From Roseibium aggregatum (GTDB taxonomy: Bacteria > Pseudomonadota > Alphaproteobacteria > Rhizobiales > Stappiaceae): DNA of 64,000 bases. The stretch's first letter is position 1. The number at the start of each line of letters is the position of its first letter. A program made the position numbers and the translations under genes. The notes below the pieces were generated by a model, which was not told the origin of the DNA, did not search any database, and saw only the letters and a list, made by a program, of their open reading frames with translations. This document shows positions 1-7,646 of this stretch, piece after piece. The stretch lies in contig NZ_JAEKJZ010000001.1 in the NCBI RefSeq assembly GCF_017309185.1, forward strand, positions 1,984,001 through 2,048,000. The letters are read 5' to 3'.

Positions 1-2
1 TT

Positions 3-287
3 CAAGACGCGGTGGCCGGGCTTGGCGCGCCCTGTATCAATGAAATTGAATTGCCTCCGGGGGACATGCGCGAGCTTGCGGCCGACGCGGAGGCGGCCCC
101 GGCGGCTCTGACGGAGTTCTGGTGCGAGGGGGGACCGCGCCGATATGCATTCCGGTGCCGGGGAGTGCCGCGAGCGGAGGCGTTCCGCTGGCTGTTGCTG
201 CCGGAGACCTTCGGCTCGGAGGAAAGCCGGACCAGCGTGGCAGGGTCAACTGAGGGGCGACTTGATCCGGAGAACGATCGGATATGA
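3..287 (+). CDS. C-terminal end of a probable T6SS-associated protein TagF (5' end outside window)
   Basis: The frame is open from the first complete codon at base 3 to TGA at 285-287, so this is the tail (94 residues) of a protein that begins before the window. The segment TEFWCEGG followed by a hydrophobic stretch and a short tail resembles the C-terminus of the TagF family of type VI secretion accessory proteins, where a Ser/Thr-x-Trp-Trp-x-Glu-Gly pattern recurs. The stop overlaps the start of the next gene (ATGA at 284-287), which implies translational coupling. The gene order TagF, PP2C phosphatase, Ser/Thr kinase is the known threonine-phosphorylation module of T6SS clusters. That context supports the call more than the short sequence does. 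A bare hypothetical protein remains possible. Confidence 0.5.
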   Translation, partial: QDAVAGLGAPCINEIELPPGDMRELAADAEAAPAALTEFWCEGGPRRYAFRCRGVPRAEAFRWLLLPETFGSEESRTSVAGSTEGRLDPENDRI

Positions 288-1051
288 CGGGGACAATACA
301 GGAAGCAATGCGCGGATTTGCGGTCGGGCTCACTCACGTCGGGTGCGTTCGGGAGGAAAATCAGGACGCTTATTTCATCGATGAAGCCAAGGGCGTGTTC
401 GCCGTCATGGATGGAGCCGGCGGGCTCAACGGAGGCGCGATGGCGTCTGACCTGGTGAAAAAGGCGCTTTGCACCATTTCTTCGCCAAGGAGCGCGGTGG
501 ATTTGCTTGAGCAGTTCGAAACGCGTGTGGTCGCGGCGAAGGACAGGATCGAGACCGCTGCGAAGACGGTCAATGACGGACCGATGGGCACGACCATTGC
601 CGCGTTGCTGACCTACGGAGCGAATTTCGCCTGCCTGTGGGCCGGCGACAGCCGGGTCTACCGCTACCGGAACCGGCAGCTCGAGCAACTGACGACGGAT
701 CACACGGAAGTCCAGGAACTGGTGGACCGGAACGTCCTGTCGAAGGAAGAGGCAAAGACTTTTGCCCGTCGCCATGTCATCACCCGGGCGATCGGCTCGG
801 GCCTCGAACTCGCACTTGACGTCGTTTCGGGCAACCTGCAGCGGGGAGACAGGTTTCTGCTTTGCTCCGACGGGTTGACCGGACATCTTGACGACGCGGT
901 CATTCAGAGCTTTTTAGCCAATGCCGCACCGAACGCGTCCGCGCAAGGTCTCGTGAAAGGTGCTTTGGATGGTGGCGGTTCGGACAATGTGACCGTGGTC
1001 ATCGTCGACATCGACAGCGCCGCATCGGGTGAAGGAGTGACCCGCATATGA
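284..1051 (+). CDS. pppA: PP2C-family protein Ser/Thr phosphatase (PppA-like)
   Basis: A cytoplasmic 255-residue phosphatase of the PPM/PP2C family, about the usual length for the bacterial stand-alone catalytic domain. Metal-binding and structural motifs appear in order: REENQDAY near residue 24, AVMDGAGG near 40 (the usual form is DGMGG), GTTIAALL near 102, AGDSRVYRY near 118, the DHT segment near 137 and GSDNVTVV near 230. In T6SS loci this enzyme removes phosphate from the kinase and its FHA or other substrates, opposing PpkA. The start at 284 overlaps the upstream stop, and its own stop overlaps the kinase start at 1048, so phosphatase and kinase should be made together. The family call is firm; the substrate is inferred from context. 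Confidence 0.88.
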   Translation: MTGTIQEAMRGFAVGLTHVGCVREENQDAYFIDEAKGVFAVMDGAGGLNGGAMASDLVKKALCTISSPRSAVDLLEQFETRVVAAKDRIETAAKTVNDGPMGTTIAALLTYGANFACLWAGDSRVYRYRNRQLEQLTTDHTEVQELVDRNVLSKEEAKTFARRHVITRAIGSGLELALDVVSGNLQRGDRFLLCSDGLTGHLDDAVIQSFLANAAPNASAQGLVKGALDGGGSDNVTVVIVDIDSAASGEGVTRI

Positions 1052-2988
1052 ACTCAGCCGACCATCATCTGCCGAGAGGAACGCGGCTCAACAATCTTTA
1101 CGAGATTGAGGAGCACATCGCCGATGGCGGAATCGGCACCGTATACCGGGCACGAGATGTTGAGAGCGGCGATCCGGTGGCCATCAAGGTGCTGCTGGCG
1201 AGCTTTGCCAAGGATGCGATGATCCTCGATCTGTTCAAGCGCGAGGCCAAGATCCTGCGAACCTTCAAGCACGATGCGCTGACGCAGTATTTCGTGTTCG
1301 CCAAGGAACCGACGCTCGGAATTTATTATCTCGCCATGGAATTCGTCAGCGGCCCGTCGCTCAGCCAGCGGCTTGAGTCCGGCCCATTGGAGCCGGAGGC
1401 CGTCTATCGTCTTCTCAAAAGACTGGCGGATGCGCTTCAGGCGGTCCATCAGAGCGACGTGATCCACCGGGACCTGTCCCCGGACAACATCATTCTGCAG
1501 AACGCCGACGTCGGTCAGGCCAAGATCATCGACTTCGGCATTTCCAAGGCGAACAAATCGAGCGGCCCGACGATCATCGGGGACGGCTTCGCCGGCAAGA
1601 TAAACTACGTTTCGCCTGAACAGGTCGGCATTTTCGACGGTAAGGTCACGGCGCGCAGTGACATCTACTCGCTTGGTCTCGTCATCGCCGAAGCCCTGAC
1701 CGGCAAGCAGATCGACATGGGGGGGACGCAGGCCCAGATCGTCGAAAAACGCCGGCACATGCCTCCGCTGGAAGGGATCGACAACCGGTTCCGGCCTCTC
1801 CTTGAAACCATGCTGCAGCCGGATCCGGCCAACAGGCCTGCGAGCATGGCCGAGATTGCCGAATGGACCCTGGGAGCGCCAATGAACCGGCGCATGGCGG
1901 CAGAAGCAACCGTTATCAGGCCGTCCGCGCCCGCTCCGGAACAAACGGCGCTGGATCTGCCGTCGCAACCGGTGCGCTGGGGACGTCGTATTCTGGTGGC
2001 CTTGTCTCTTCTCGGTTTTGCGGGCCTTGGAGCAGGGGGCGTTTATTTCGTTGTCGGCCAGCAGGTCCCAGAGCAGGATCAAAAACCCGTTCTGGTTGTT
2101 CCGCCGCAGGAGAATGCTCCGACGGCACCGGTGCTTCCGGCGACGCAAACTCCCGAAGTGGAAGAGCCGCCTGTTGAGGACACCGAACCCGCCACCGTTC
2201 CCGTAATACCGGTCCCGGAGAAAACAGATACTCTCGATCAGGCCGGCAGCGACGGACAAGATGGCGGGACGGTTGAGGACGGCCAGGATCCGCAACAGGA
2301 CGAATTCAATCTGGTGAATACCGATGGGCCCGCCGAAGATACGCCCGTTGAGGAAAAGCCGGAAGTCCTGAAGCCTGAAGACCGTGTCCGGAACTATGTC
2401 ACCAGTTATCAGGCCGGCGAGTGCATGTATCTTCAGCCCGTTCAGATCGCCAGCAGGTCGGCTGAAATCGAGGGTTTCGCCTCCCGAACGCCGCCCTTTA
2501 TCGCTTTCGACAGCGACTTCACCAAATCACAGGGCTTCGAAGCCAAGATCCAGGTCAATCTCGTCAGCGACGCTCAATGTCCTGCGGTCGCTTTTTTACG
2601 GGCCACACCTCAAGGCAGCAGCAAGACCGGACTGACGTTGGACATGCAGCGCACGGTCGTGCCCAATGGGGACAATATGGCCGGACGCATTTCCGGCTTT
2701 GACCGAAAAACCGGTGAACTCGGCCTGCTCTTTGTGGACAGCAAGGGGGGCGTCGCAAATCTGACGCCCTATCTGAGGTCGGATGACGGAGGAGCCGGAT
2801 TTGTGGTTCCGCTGAATCTCAAGACCGCGACGGAGGAAACCGGGCTGATCATTGCGTTGGTGGGGCCGGACATCGGAGCGGTCCTTGCCAGCCGGAAGGA
2901 GAAGCAGGCGAGACCGTTTTTTGAGAACCTCATGAGGGACGTTCCCGTCGTGCGAGCCACGGCGACAACCGTCAAGGTCGAGCCGTGA
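1048..2988 (+). CDS. Membrane Ser/Thr protein kinase with extracytoplasmic C-terminal domain (PpkA-like)
   Basis: 646 residues. An N-terminal Hanks-type kinase domain (about 16-280) has the glycine loop DGGIGTVYRA (26-35), catalytic Lys47, alpha-C Glu66, HRDLSPDN (140-147, Ser in place of the usual Lys after HRDL) and DFG (162-164). It is followed by one transmembrane helix near 310-332, a Pro/Glu-rich linker of about 110 residues, and a compact C-terminal domain (about 445-646) predicted outside the inner membrane. That last domain holds Cys459 and Cys511. It matches the C-terminus of the TonB-like protein two genes downstream, including the 52-residue cysteine spacing. The classical PpkA von Willebrand domain is absent. 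Start codon overlap (ATGA) couples it to the phosphatase. I infer a kinase that senses the periplasm and acts with the Exb/TonB-like genes that follow. Confidence 0.85.
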   Translation: MNSADHHLPRGTRLNNLYEIEEHIADGGIGTVYRARDVESGDPVAIKVLLASFAKDAMILDLFKREAKILRTFKHDALTQYFVFAKEPTLGIYYLAMEFVSGPSLSQRLESGPLEPEAVYRLLKRLADALQAVHQSDVIHRDLSPDNIILQNADVGQAKIIDFGISKANKSSGPTIIGDGFAGKINYVSPEQVGIFDGKVTARSDIYSLGLVIAEALTGKQIDMGGTQAQIVEKRRHMPPLEGIDNRFRPLLETMLQPDPANRPASMAEIAEWTLGAPMNRRMAAEATVIRPSAPAPEQTALDLPSQPVRWGRRILVALSLLGFAGLGAGGVYFVVGQQVPEQDQKPVLVVPPQENAPTAPVLPATQTPEVEEPPVEDTEPATVPVIPVPEKTDTLDQAGSDGQDGGTVEDGQDPQQDEFNLVNTDGPAEDTPVEEKPEVLKPEDRVRNYVTSYQAGECMYLQPVQIASRSAEIEGFASRTPPFIAFDSDFTKSQGFEAKIQVNLVSDAQCPAVAFLRATPQGSSKTGLTLDMQRTVVPNGDNMAGRISGFDRKTGELGLLFVDSKGGVANLTPYLRSDDGGAGFVVPLNLKTATEETGLIIALVGPDIGAVLASRKEKQARPFFENLMRDVPVVRATATTVKVEP

Positions 2989-3026
2989 GGGCCGGATAAC
3001 CTGATTTCAAAACCCGGGAAGCGGTC

Positions 3027-3449
3027 ATGAAGCGTTACACCAAGCCGATCCATCTGCCGAAGACGATGCCGCAACGCTCCGACAACAGCGCGCTGGCATT
3101 GATCAATGTTGCGTTTCTTCTGCTTCTGTTTCTGCTCGTCGCCGGAACGCTCAGGCCACCTCTGCCTGAGGACTTTGCCTGGGCTGAAACCAGCACCGGA
3201 AGCGGCCAGGGCGACATTCAAAATGGCCTTGTGCTGACGAAGACCGGCGATCTCTGGTTTGAGGGCCGGCTGTTGTCGGTGGAAGAAACCGAAGACCTCT
3301 TGAAGGCGATTGCCGCAAACGCCGAGCGTGTCTCCGTGCAGGTGGACAAACGGGCGGAGATGGCCGCTGTCGCCGGTCTGGCGGACCGTTTACGAGGGCA
3401 CGGGGTAAAAGAACTGTCACTCGTAACCATCGAAGCGGACGGCCCGTGA
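3027..3449 (+). CDS. ExbD/TolR-like protein with Asn in place of the membrane Asp
   Basis: 140 residues. A short cytoplasmic N-terminus, one membrane helix (about 23-41, LALINVAFLLLLFLLVAG) and a small periplasmic domain match the ExbD/TolR layout. In ExbD and TolR the helix begins with a conserved Asp (as in PFIDV of E. coli ExbD) that carries protons. Here the matching position is Asn27 (codon AAT at 3105-3107). Its stop overlaps the GTG start of the TonB-like gene (3446-3449). A second ExbD with a normal Asp lies at 7133. This copy may be a non-conducting partner in a mixed dimer, or may serve a structural role. The family call is good although the sequence is divergent. Confidence 0.72.
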   Translation: MKRYTKPIHLPKTMPQRSDNSALALINVAFLLLLFLLVAGTLRPPLPEDFAWAETSTGSGQGDIQNGLVLTKTGDLWFEGRLLSVEETEDLLKAIAANAERVSVQVDKRAEMAAVAGLADRLRGHGVKELSLVTIEADGP

Positions 3450-5260
3450 CCGCGGTCCCGTACAATCTGGACAGTCAGTGGGACGTTCCCGCCTATATCT
3501 GGCCGGCTGTGCTTGGATGTTCGGTCGCACTTCACCTGGCTGTTCTTGTATATGGTTTGCCGGCTTTTCCCTGGAGTTCCGAGAAACCGGTCGATCCGGT
3601 CAAGACGGAAGTCATTCTCGAAGAGGGCGGCCCGGTCTTCGAGGCAGCCACCGCTGTCGAGATCGAGACGGTTGAAGCGGCGGTGCCGCAAACGGCGGAA
3701 ACGGATCCATCTGTCATACCGGCCAAGCCTCTCGTGCCGCAGGCGGATGCGATCGAGGCGACTGCGGTAAGCAGTCAGAGCGTTCAGGTGGCCACGGTCG
3801 CTGCTGAGCGTCCAGAAACCGTGGTTGCCGGTCAGGTTCAGTCCCAGCAGGCACCGCAAGCTGCACTCTCGCCCGTCCAGGAGATTTCGCCTGTTTTGCC
3901 GGAGGCTGGCTTGCAGACCTCTCCGGAGCCGGAAACGGCCGCAGCGGCTGTGCCGTTGGCCACGGTTGTGCCCGATGTGAAAACGCCGGCCAGCGTCGCT
4001 CCGGCGACCGTCACGGGCGACGAGGATATTGGCCCCGCAGTCGTTTTGCAGGCACAAGAGGCCGCGCCGATTTCCTCCGTCGCAGCGCCGTCGGCCGCTG
4101 TGGAACCGGTCGCGCCTCTTTCTGGCGTCTCGGCTGTGGAAGCCGTTGCGCCGGTCAACACGCCTACCGCCGTGGTAGTCGCCCCGGCAGCGGGACAGCC
4201 GGTCGTTCAAAGCAATCAGGACGTTGCTCCGGTCCTGGCACAGGAAAACGCCACCGTCGTTGCTTCAAGCGGAACCGAACCGGAAACGGCGAACGCGATA
4301 TCGCCACCTCCGGTCTCCGACGCGCAAGTCGATCCCGGTGTGTCGGCCACCGTCACGCCTTCTTCAGGCAGCGGCCAGGTCGGGACACCGGATGCGGTGG
4401 CCATCGTCACACAAACGAGTACCCCCGCGGTCCAACCGGTTGACGCGGTCAAGCAAGAGCTTGCCGCGGTTCAGCCGAGCGACATCGATACGTCTACCGT
4501 TTCCCCAAACCGGCCAGAAACGACACCCGTCCCGGTGTTCGCGCCACCTGCCGATGCGGCGCCGGGCGTGCCTCCCGAGGAAGTTGCCAGCATCGACCCT
4601 CTGGCGAAGGTTACGTCTTATGTCGCGGGTTATGATCCGGGTGCCTGTGCCCATCTGACGGTGACAGATGCCGGTGCGGAGAGCGCGTCGGTTGCCGCGT
4701 ATGGCGCCGGAATTGAAGCCTTTATCGATTTTGACAGAAAATTCGCTGCCGACCAGGGCTTTGAAGCCAATGTTGCCGTCACTTTGATAACGCGCCCGCA
4801 ATGCGCGTTGCTTGAGGCGCTTGGCCTGTCCAACGGCATCGAAGCCGCGGGTCTTGTCGATCTCGACCGGACGGTTGTGAAAAGCGGAAGTGCTGTGACC
4901 GGGATCGTTCAACGGGATTTGCCGCTCGACCGGATCGCCGAGGCGCAACAGTCCGGCATGCCCTTGAACGGCAGGGGTCCTCCGGAGCTCTACGTGATCG
5001 ACGATGCCGGTCAAATACATGACGGCCGCGGCTTTATCCTTCCCGCCTCAAACGCCGTGACCGCTGGAGGCTGGCGATTTGCGGTGCCGGTAACGCTCCA
5101 ATCCCGGGCAAAGAGCGAAACCGCCCTTGTGCTTGCCGTCTGGAACCGGCCGAGCCGGAATCAGCCCGCGCGATTCGGAACGCTGCCTGCAAACCGTATC
5201 GCGTCTGTTCTGGCGGAGCCGGGTGTCTTTTCGCTTTCTTCCTTCAAGGTTTCACGGTGA
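3446..5260 (+). CDS. TonB/TolA-like protein sharing its C-terminal domain with the upstream kinase
   Basis: 604 residues starting at GTG, coupled to the preceding exbD. An N-terminal membrane helix (about 18-37) contains Ser26-x-x-x-His30. This matches the S-x3-H pair that TonB and TolA use in their helix to contact the ExbB/TolQ channel. A long Ala/Val/Pro/Glu-rich spacer follows (about 50-380), as expected for a protein that spans the periplasm. The C-terminal domain (about 387-604) is not a recognisable TonB CTD. It resembles the kinase C-terminus: [26 protein letters not shown] and a second Cys, with Cys401 and Cys453 spaced 52 residues as in the kinase. The low-complexity spacer may cause weak database matches to many proteins. 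No TonB-dependent receptor is nearby. The gene ends convergently with exbB (9-bp overlap). Confidence 0.65.
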   Translation: MTAVPYNLDSQWDVPAYIWPAVLGCSVALHLAVLVYGLPAFPWSSEKPVDPVKTEVILEEGGPVFEAATAVEIETVEAAVPQTAETDPSVIPAKPLVPQADAIEATAVSSQSVQVATVAAERPETVVAGQVQSQQAPQAALSPVQEISPVLPEAGLQTSPEPETAAAAVPLATVVPDVKTPASVAPATVTGDEDIGPAVVLQAQEAAPISSVAAPSAAVEPVAPLSGVSAVEAVAPVNTPTAVVVAPAAGQPVVQSNQDVAPVLAQENATVVASSGTEPETANAISPPPVSDAQVDPGVSATVTPSSGSGQVGTPDAVAIVTQTSTPAVQPVDAVKQELAAVQPSDIDTSTVSPNRPETTPVPVFAPPADAAPGVPPEEVASIDPLAKVTSYVAGYDPGACAHLTVTDAGAESASVAAYGAGIEAFIDFDRKFAADQGFEANVAVTLITRPQCALLEALGLSNGIEAAGLVDLDRTVVKSGSAVTGIVQRDLPLDRIAEAQQSGMPLNGRGPPELYVIDDAGQIHDGRGFILPASNAVTAGGWRFAVPVTLQSRAKSETALVLAVWNRPSRNQPARFGTLPANRIASVLAEPGVFSLSSFKVSR

Positions 5261-5923
5261 TGCAGGCTGTGTCACGGCGCCTGCGGTAAAGACACCGGTA
5301 AGCGAGATCTCCAGTGCCGCCCGTTCCTTTTCCAGCCGCGTTTCGAACCAGGTGACCGCCACCGACACGGGAATTGCGACCGCAAGGCCGCAAGCGGTCG
5401 TCAGCAGAGCCACCCAGATACCGCCGGCCAGAGCACCCGGGTTCGCCGAAGCGCCGGATTCCTGTAGCGTCTGAAAGGTCTCGATCATACCGAGCACGGT
5501 TCCGAGGAGACCCAGGAGCGGTGCGATCTGGGTAACCAGATCCAGGGCCTTCAACCAACTGGCCAGAGCAAACAGGCGGTCGGCCGCTCTTGCGGAAATT
5601 TCTTCCCTGAGCCGTTCTTCCCGAATGTCGCGTTCCTGGGAGGACAGGGTCTGCTTGTCGAGCATCTGGATCGCGTCCATCGCGCTGCGCACCAGTCCGG
5701 CGGACAGGGAACGGTCTTTCAGAAGCATTTGGGCGGCCTTTGTCCGGTCGCCGGAACGCCAAAGGGACACGGCCTGGCGCACAAGAACATGCCGGCCGAC
5801 CCGGGCGTTCGAAAACTGAAAAACCTTGGCAAGAATGACGGCGAGCGCCGCGATGGACACGCCAAGCAGAACCAGAACGACCGGTCCGCCGAGTTCAAGC
5901 AGGGAGGTGGATGTTTCAATCAT
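5252..5923 (-). CDS. MotA/TolQ/ExbB-family proton channel protein
   Basis: 223 residues with three membrane helices: near 10-33, near 124-148 ([20 protein letters not shown]) and near 165-188 ([20 protein letters not shown]). The last two carry the signature of ExbB/TolQ pore helices, with the conserved Thr and Gly/Pro positions. A charged cytoplasmic segment (about 40-115) lies between helices one and two. It should form a pentameric channel around ExbD helices and use proton flow to drive the TonB-like protein. It is on the opposite strand from its presumed partners and converges on the TonB-like gene with a 9-bp overlap. It may therefore be made from its own promoter with the two secreted-protein genes upstream of it. 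Confidence 0.85.
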   Translation of the reverse strand: MIETSTSLLELGGPVVLVLLGVSIAALAVILAKVFQFSNARVGRHVLVRQAVSLWRSGDRTKAAQMLLKDRSLSAGLVRSAMDAIQMLDKQTLSSQERDIREERLREEISARAADRLFALASWLKALDLVTQIAPLLGLLGTVLGMIETFQTLQESGASANPGALAGGIWVALLTTACGLAVAIPVSVAVTWFETRLEKERAALEISLTGVFTAGAVTQPASP

Positions 5924-5961
5924 ACGGTCGGCATTCCCTTACCGAAGACTGTGAGGGGCGG

Positions 5962-6393
5962 TCAGTCGCCGAACTGAATGGGTGTCTTGTTGCTCAGCAC
6001 CAGAAGGTCCGGGCAGTAAACATCCTGGATGCTCTCCGGAACACAATTGCGAACATCGTTGATATGCAGCCGGGAGATGCCGTCGCAAGCCTTGCCGGCG
6101 AGATCGAATTGAAGGACCTTGGTTTTTCCAGCGGAGATCCGCGAAAACTCGAGGCGCAGGAACTGGTCAACGAGACCGTCCTTGTTGAACGCGACCATTT
6201 CCAGTCCAAGCTGACTCATGGGTCTTTCCAGGCCATTCGTCGCAATGATCGACAACCTGCAACCGCCGTCCTGCGTGGGTTGAACATGATTGAGTTCCAG
6301 TGCGATTTTACCGGTGAGGTCCTGAGCCTGCGTGGCGGAAGCCATAGCGGAACAAACCAGGGCGGATAGTAAAATTCTTGCTGAAAAACGCAT
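5962..6393 (-). CDS. Secreted hypothetical protein
   Basis: 143 residues from ATG at 6393. I prefer this to the longer TTG-started frame because a GGGGGAA ribosome site lies just before the ATG. A clear signal peptide (about 1-24, ending ATQAQ) leads a mature domain with three or four cysteines (GGCRLS, GKACDG, RNCVPE, VYCPD) that could form two disulfides. The middle portion looks like an all-beta domain. It lies between exbB and a DUF1036-type gene, all leftward, with 38 bp before exbB, so it is probably co-transcribed with them. I do not recognise a named family. A periplasmic accessory of the Exb-like system is an inference from position. Confidence 0.7.
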   Translation of the reverse strand: MRFSARILLSALVCSAMASATQAQDLTGKIALELNHVQPTQDGGCRLSIIATNGLERPMSQLGLEMVAFNKDGLVDQFLRLEFSRISAGKTKVLQFDLAGKACDGISRLHINDVRNCVPESIQDVYCPDLLVLSNKTPIQFGD

Positions 6394-6455
6394 CAATTCC
6401 CCCAAAACAGCTTTTCGGCACAGAGCCGGATTTCAATCACCCGGCCATACCCAGG

Positions 6456-6911
6456 TCAGTCATATGACAGAAGAACCGTCCAGTCTTCCGCCCCTTCGGT
6501 TTCGATCTGAAAAAAATCAGCTTCGATCAATCCTCTTTGCCAGCATTGGTCGCCATCGTACAAGACGAATTTTTCTTCCCGTATGCAAAGGGTGATGTCC
6601 CCGCCCAGACGGCTTTCGCTAAAACCATCAGCGACATGCAGATAGTATTTTGTCTGTCGCAAGGGTTCTTGAAGCACCTGGCTGCAGGCGTTGGCCGTGA
6701 TCGTCCACCAGCCTTCGGTTCTCAGGCCGTCTTCCGTCTCGTAGCCGATCGCGATGTTCACCAGATCGACAGACCCGTTGCAAACCCTGAGACCCGCCTC
6801 GGCCGTGTTTGCAAGAGCGACGGCGCAGAGGAACACGGCAAGACGGGCTGCCGCCATCGGTTTGCCAAGCGCCGGACCCCAGCAACAGGAGAATTTTTTC
6901 AGAGCGTTCAT
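6456..6911 (-). CDS. DUF1036-family secreted protein
   Basis: 151 residues from ATG at 6911; ATG 6857 is an alternative that would give a shorter n-region. A signal sequence (LAVFLCAVALANTAEAG) is followed by the DUF1036 pattern: LRVCNGSVDLVNIAIGYE, then GWWTITANAC, YYLHVADG and DITLCIREEKF. Proteins of this family are small exported proteins, common in alphaproteobacteria, with four conserved cysteines and no established function. It is the first gene of the leftward group that includes the secreted hypothetical protein and exbB. It lies back to back with the second exbD (start 7133), leaving about 220 bp for divergent promoters. Confidence 0.8.
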   Translation of the reverse strand: MNALKKFSCCWGPALGKPMAAARLAVFLCAVALANTAEAGLRVCNGSVDLVNIAIGYETEDGLRTEGWWTITANACSQVLQEPLRQTKYYLHVADGFSESRLGGDITLCIREEKFVLYDGDQCWQRGLIEADFFQIETEGAEDWTVLLSYD

Positions 6912-7132
6912 CGCCAAGCCAAATCAAACGAATCCAGACCGAGGGCCCTTGGTGTAAGCCCATGTCAGGTTAAAGCTTTTTCAGATCGAATTGAACCGTT
7001 CGAACTGAGAAACTCCCTCGGCCGAGATTGCATTTCCTCACCCGGCCGTAGATTGAGATTGCGGTTTCGGACAATCTTCACGAAACTGCGGCTTGTTGAA
7101 CGCAGCTGCCGACTGAACGAGGTTCGCACCGC

Positions 7133-7552
7133 ATGACGATGATACCGGCCCCGGTCGGCAAGCGCAGGCGTCTCCCGCTGACGCCGCTGATCGACGTGAT
7201 TTTCATCCTGATCATGTTTTTTCTGCTGTCGTCTTCCTTCGGCGTCTGGCGGCCGCTGGACATTTTGCTCGGGCGACAGGCTTCCGGGCCGGTGGTCTCG
7301 GAGGAGCTGAAAAAGCCCTCCGTGTTCATATCGATCCGGAACAGGCCCGGTCTTGAACAACCGGTCATCAACGTGAATGGTGTTGACCTGGCGTTCGAAC
7401 GGCTCTCGCAGGAGCTCGACAGACTTGCCGGACTGGGGGCGGAAACGGCGGTGCTCGTTCCCTCGGGCCAAACGGATTTCCAGCTTGTCGTGCGCATTCT
7501 GGATGAGGCCAGAGCGTCCCGGATCAAAAGGGTGAGCTTGCAGTTGAGGTGA
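7133..7552 (+). CDS. ExbD/TolR-family biopolymer transport protein (canonical Asp present)
   Basis: 139 residues. After a basic N-terminus (GKRRRLPLTP) the single helix begins PLIDVIFILIMFFLLSSSF. Asp21 sits at the position of the proton-carrying Asp of ExbD/TolR. The rest is a periplasmic domain of ordinary ExbD size. It differs from the ExbD copy at 3027, which has Asn at this site. As ExbD works as a dimer inside an ExbB pentamer, the two copies could form a heterodimer, or they could serve the same channel at different times. It is monocistronic, between divergent leftward genes and a convergent caspase-like gene, with hairpins following its stop. Confidence 0.85.
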   Translation: MTMIPAPVGKRRRLPLTPLIDVIFILIMFFLLSSSFGVWRPLDILLGRQASGPVVSEELKKPSVFISIRNRPGLEQPVINVNGVDLAFERLSQELDRLAGLGAETAVLVPSGQTDFQLVVRILDEARASRIKRVSLQLR

Positions 7553-7554
7553 GA

Positions 7555-7576
7555 GTTTCGACCTCTTTGTCGAAAC
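7555..7576 (+). terminator. Hairpin just after the second exbD
   Basis: An 8-bp perfect inverted repeat (GTTTCGAC / GTCGAAAC) with a 6-base loop lies three bases after the exbD stop. It has no T-run on the plus strand, so it may protect the mRNA 3' end or work together with the stronger hairpin downstream. Confidence 0.4.
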
Positions 7577-7591
7577 CAGGATGCTCCGCAA

Positions 7592-7619
7592 GAAAATGGC
7601 CCGGACTGTGCCGGGCCAT
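7592..7619 (-). terminator. Rho-independent terminator for the caspase-like gene (possibly bidirectional)
   Basis: A 9-bp perfect stem (ATGGCCCGG / CCGGGCCAT, 7596-7604 and 7611-7619) with a 6-base loop. On the minus strand it is followed by TTTTCTT, the usual layout for termination of the gene ending at 7647. On the plus strand it is followed only by a mixed T-rich stretch, so rightward termination would be weaker. Confidence 0.7.
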
Positions 7620-7646
7620 CTTCGTCTTGTTTCGCAGATGAGTGGT

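Noticed and set aside
1054-2295. 413-codon minus-strand frame opposite the kinase gene
   Set aside because: It is the mirror of a GC-rich real gene. The kinase motifs on the plus strand are complete, and the opposite product is Arg/His-rich with no family sense.
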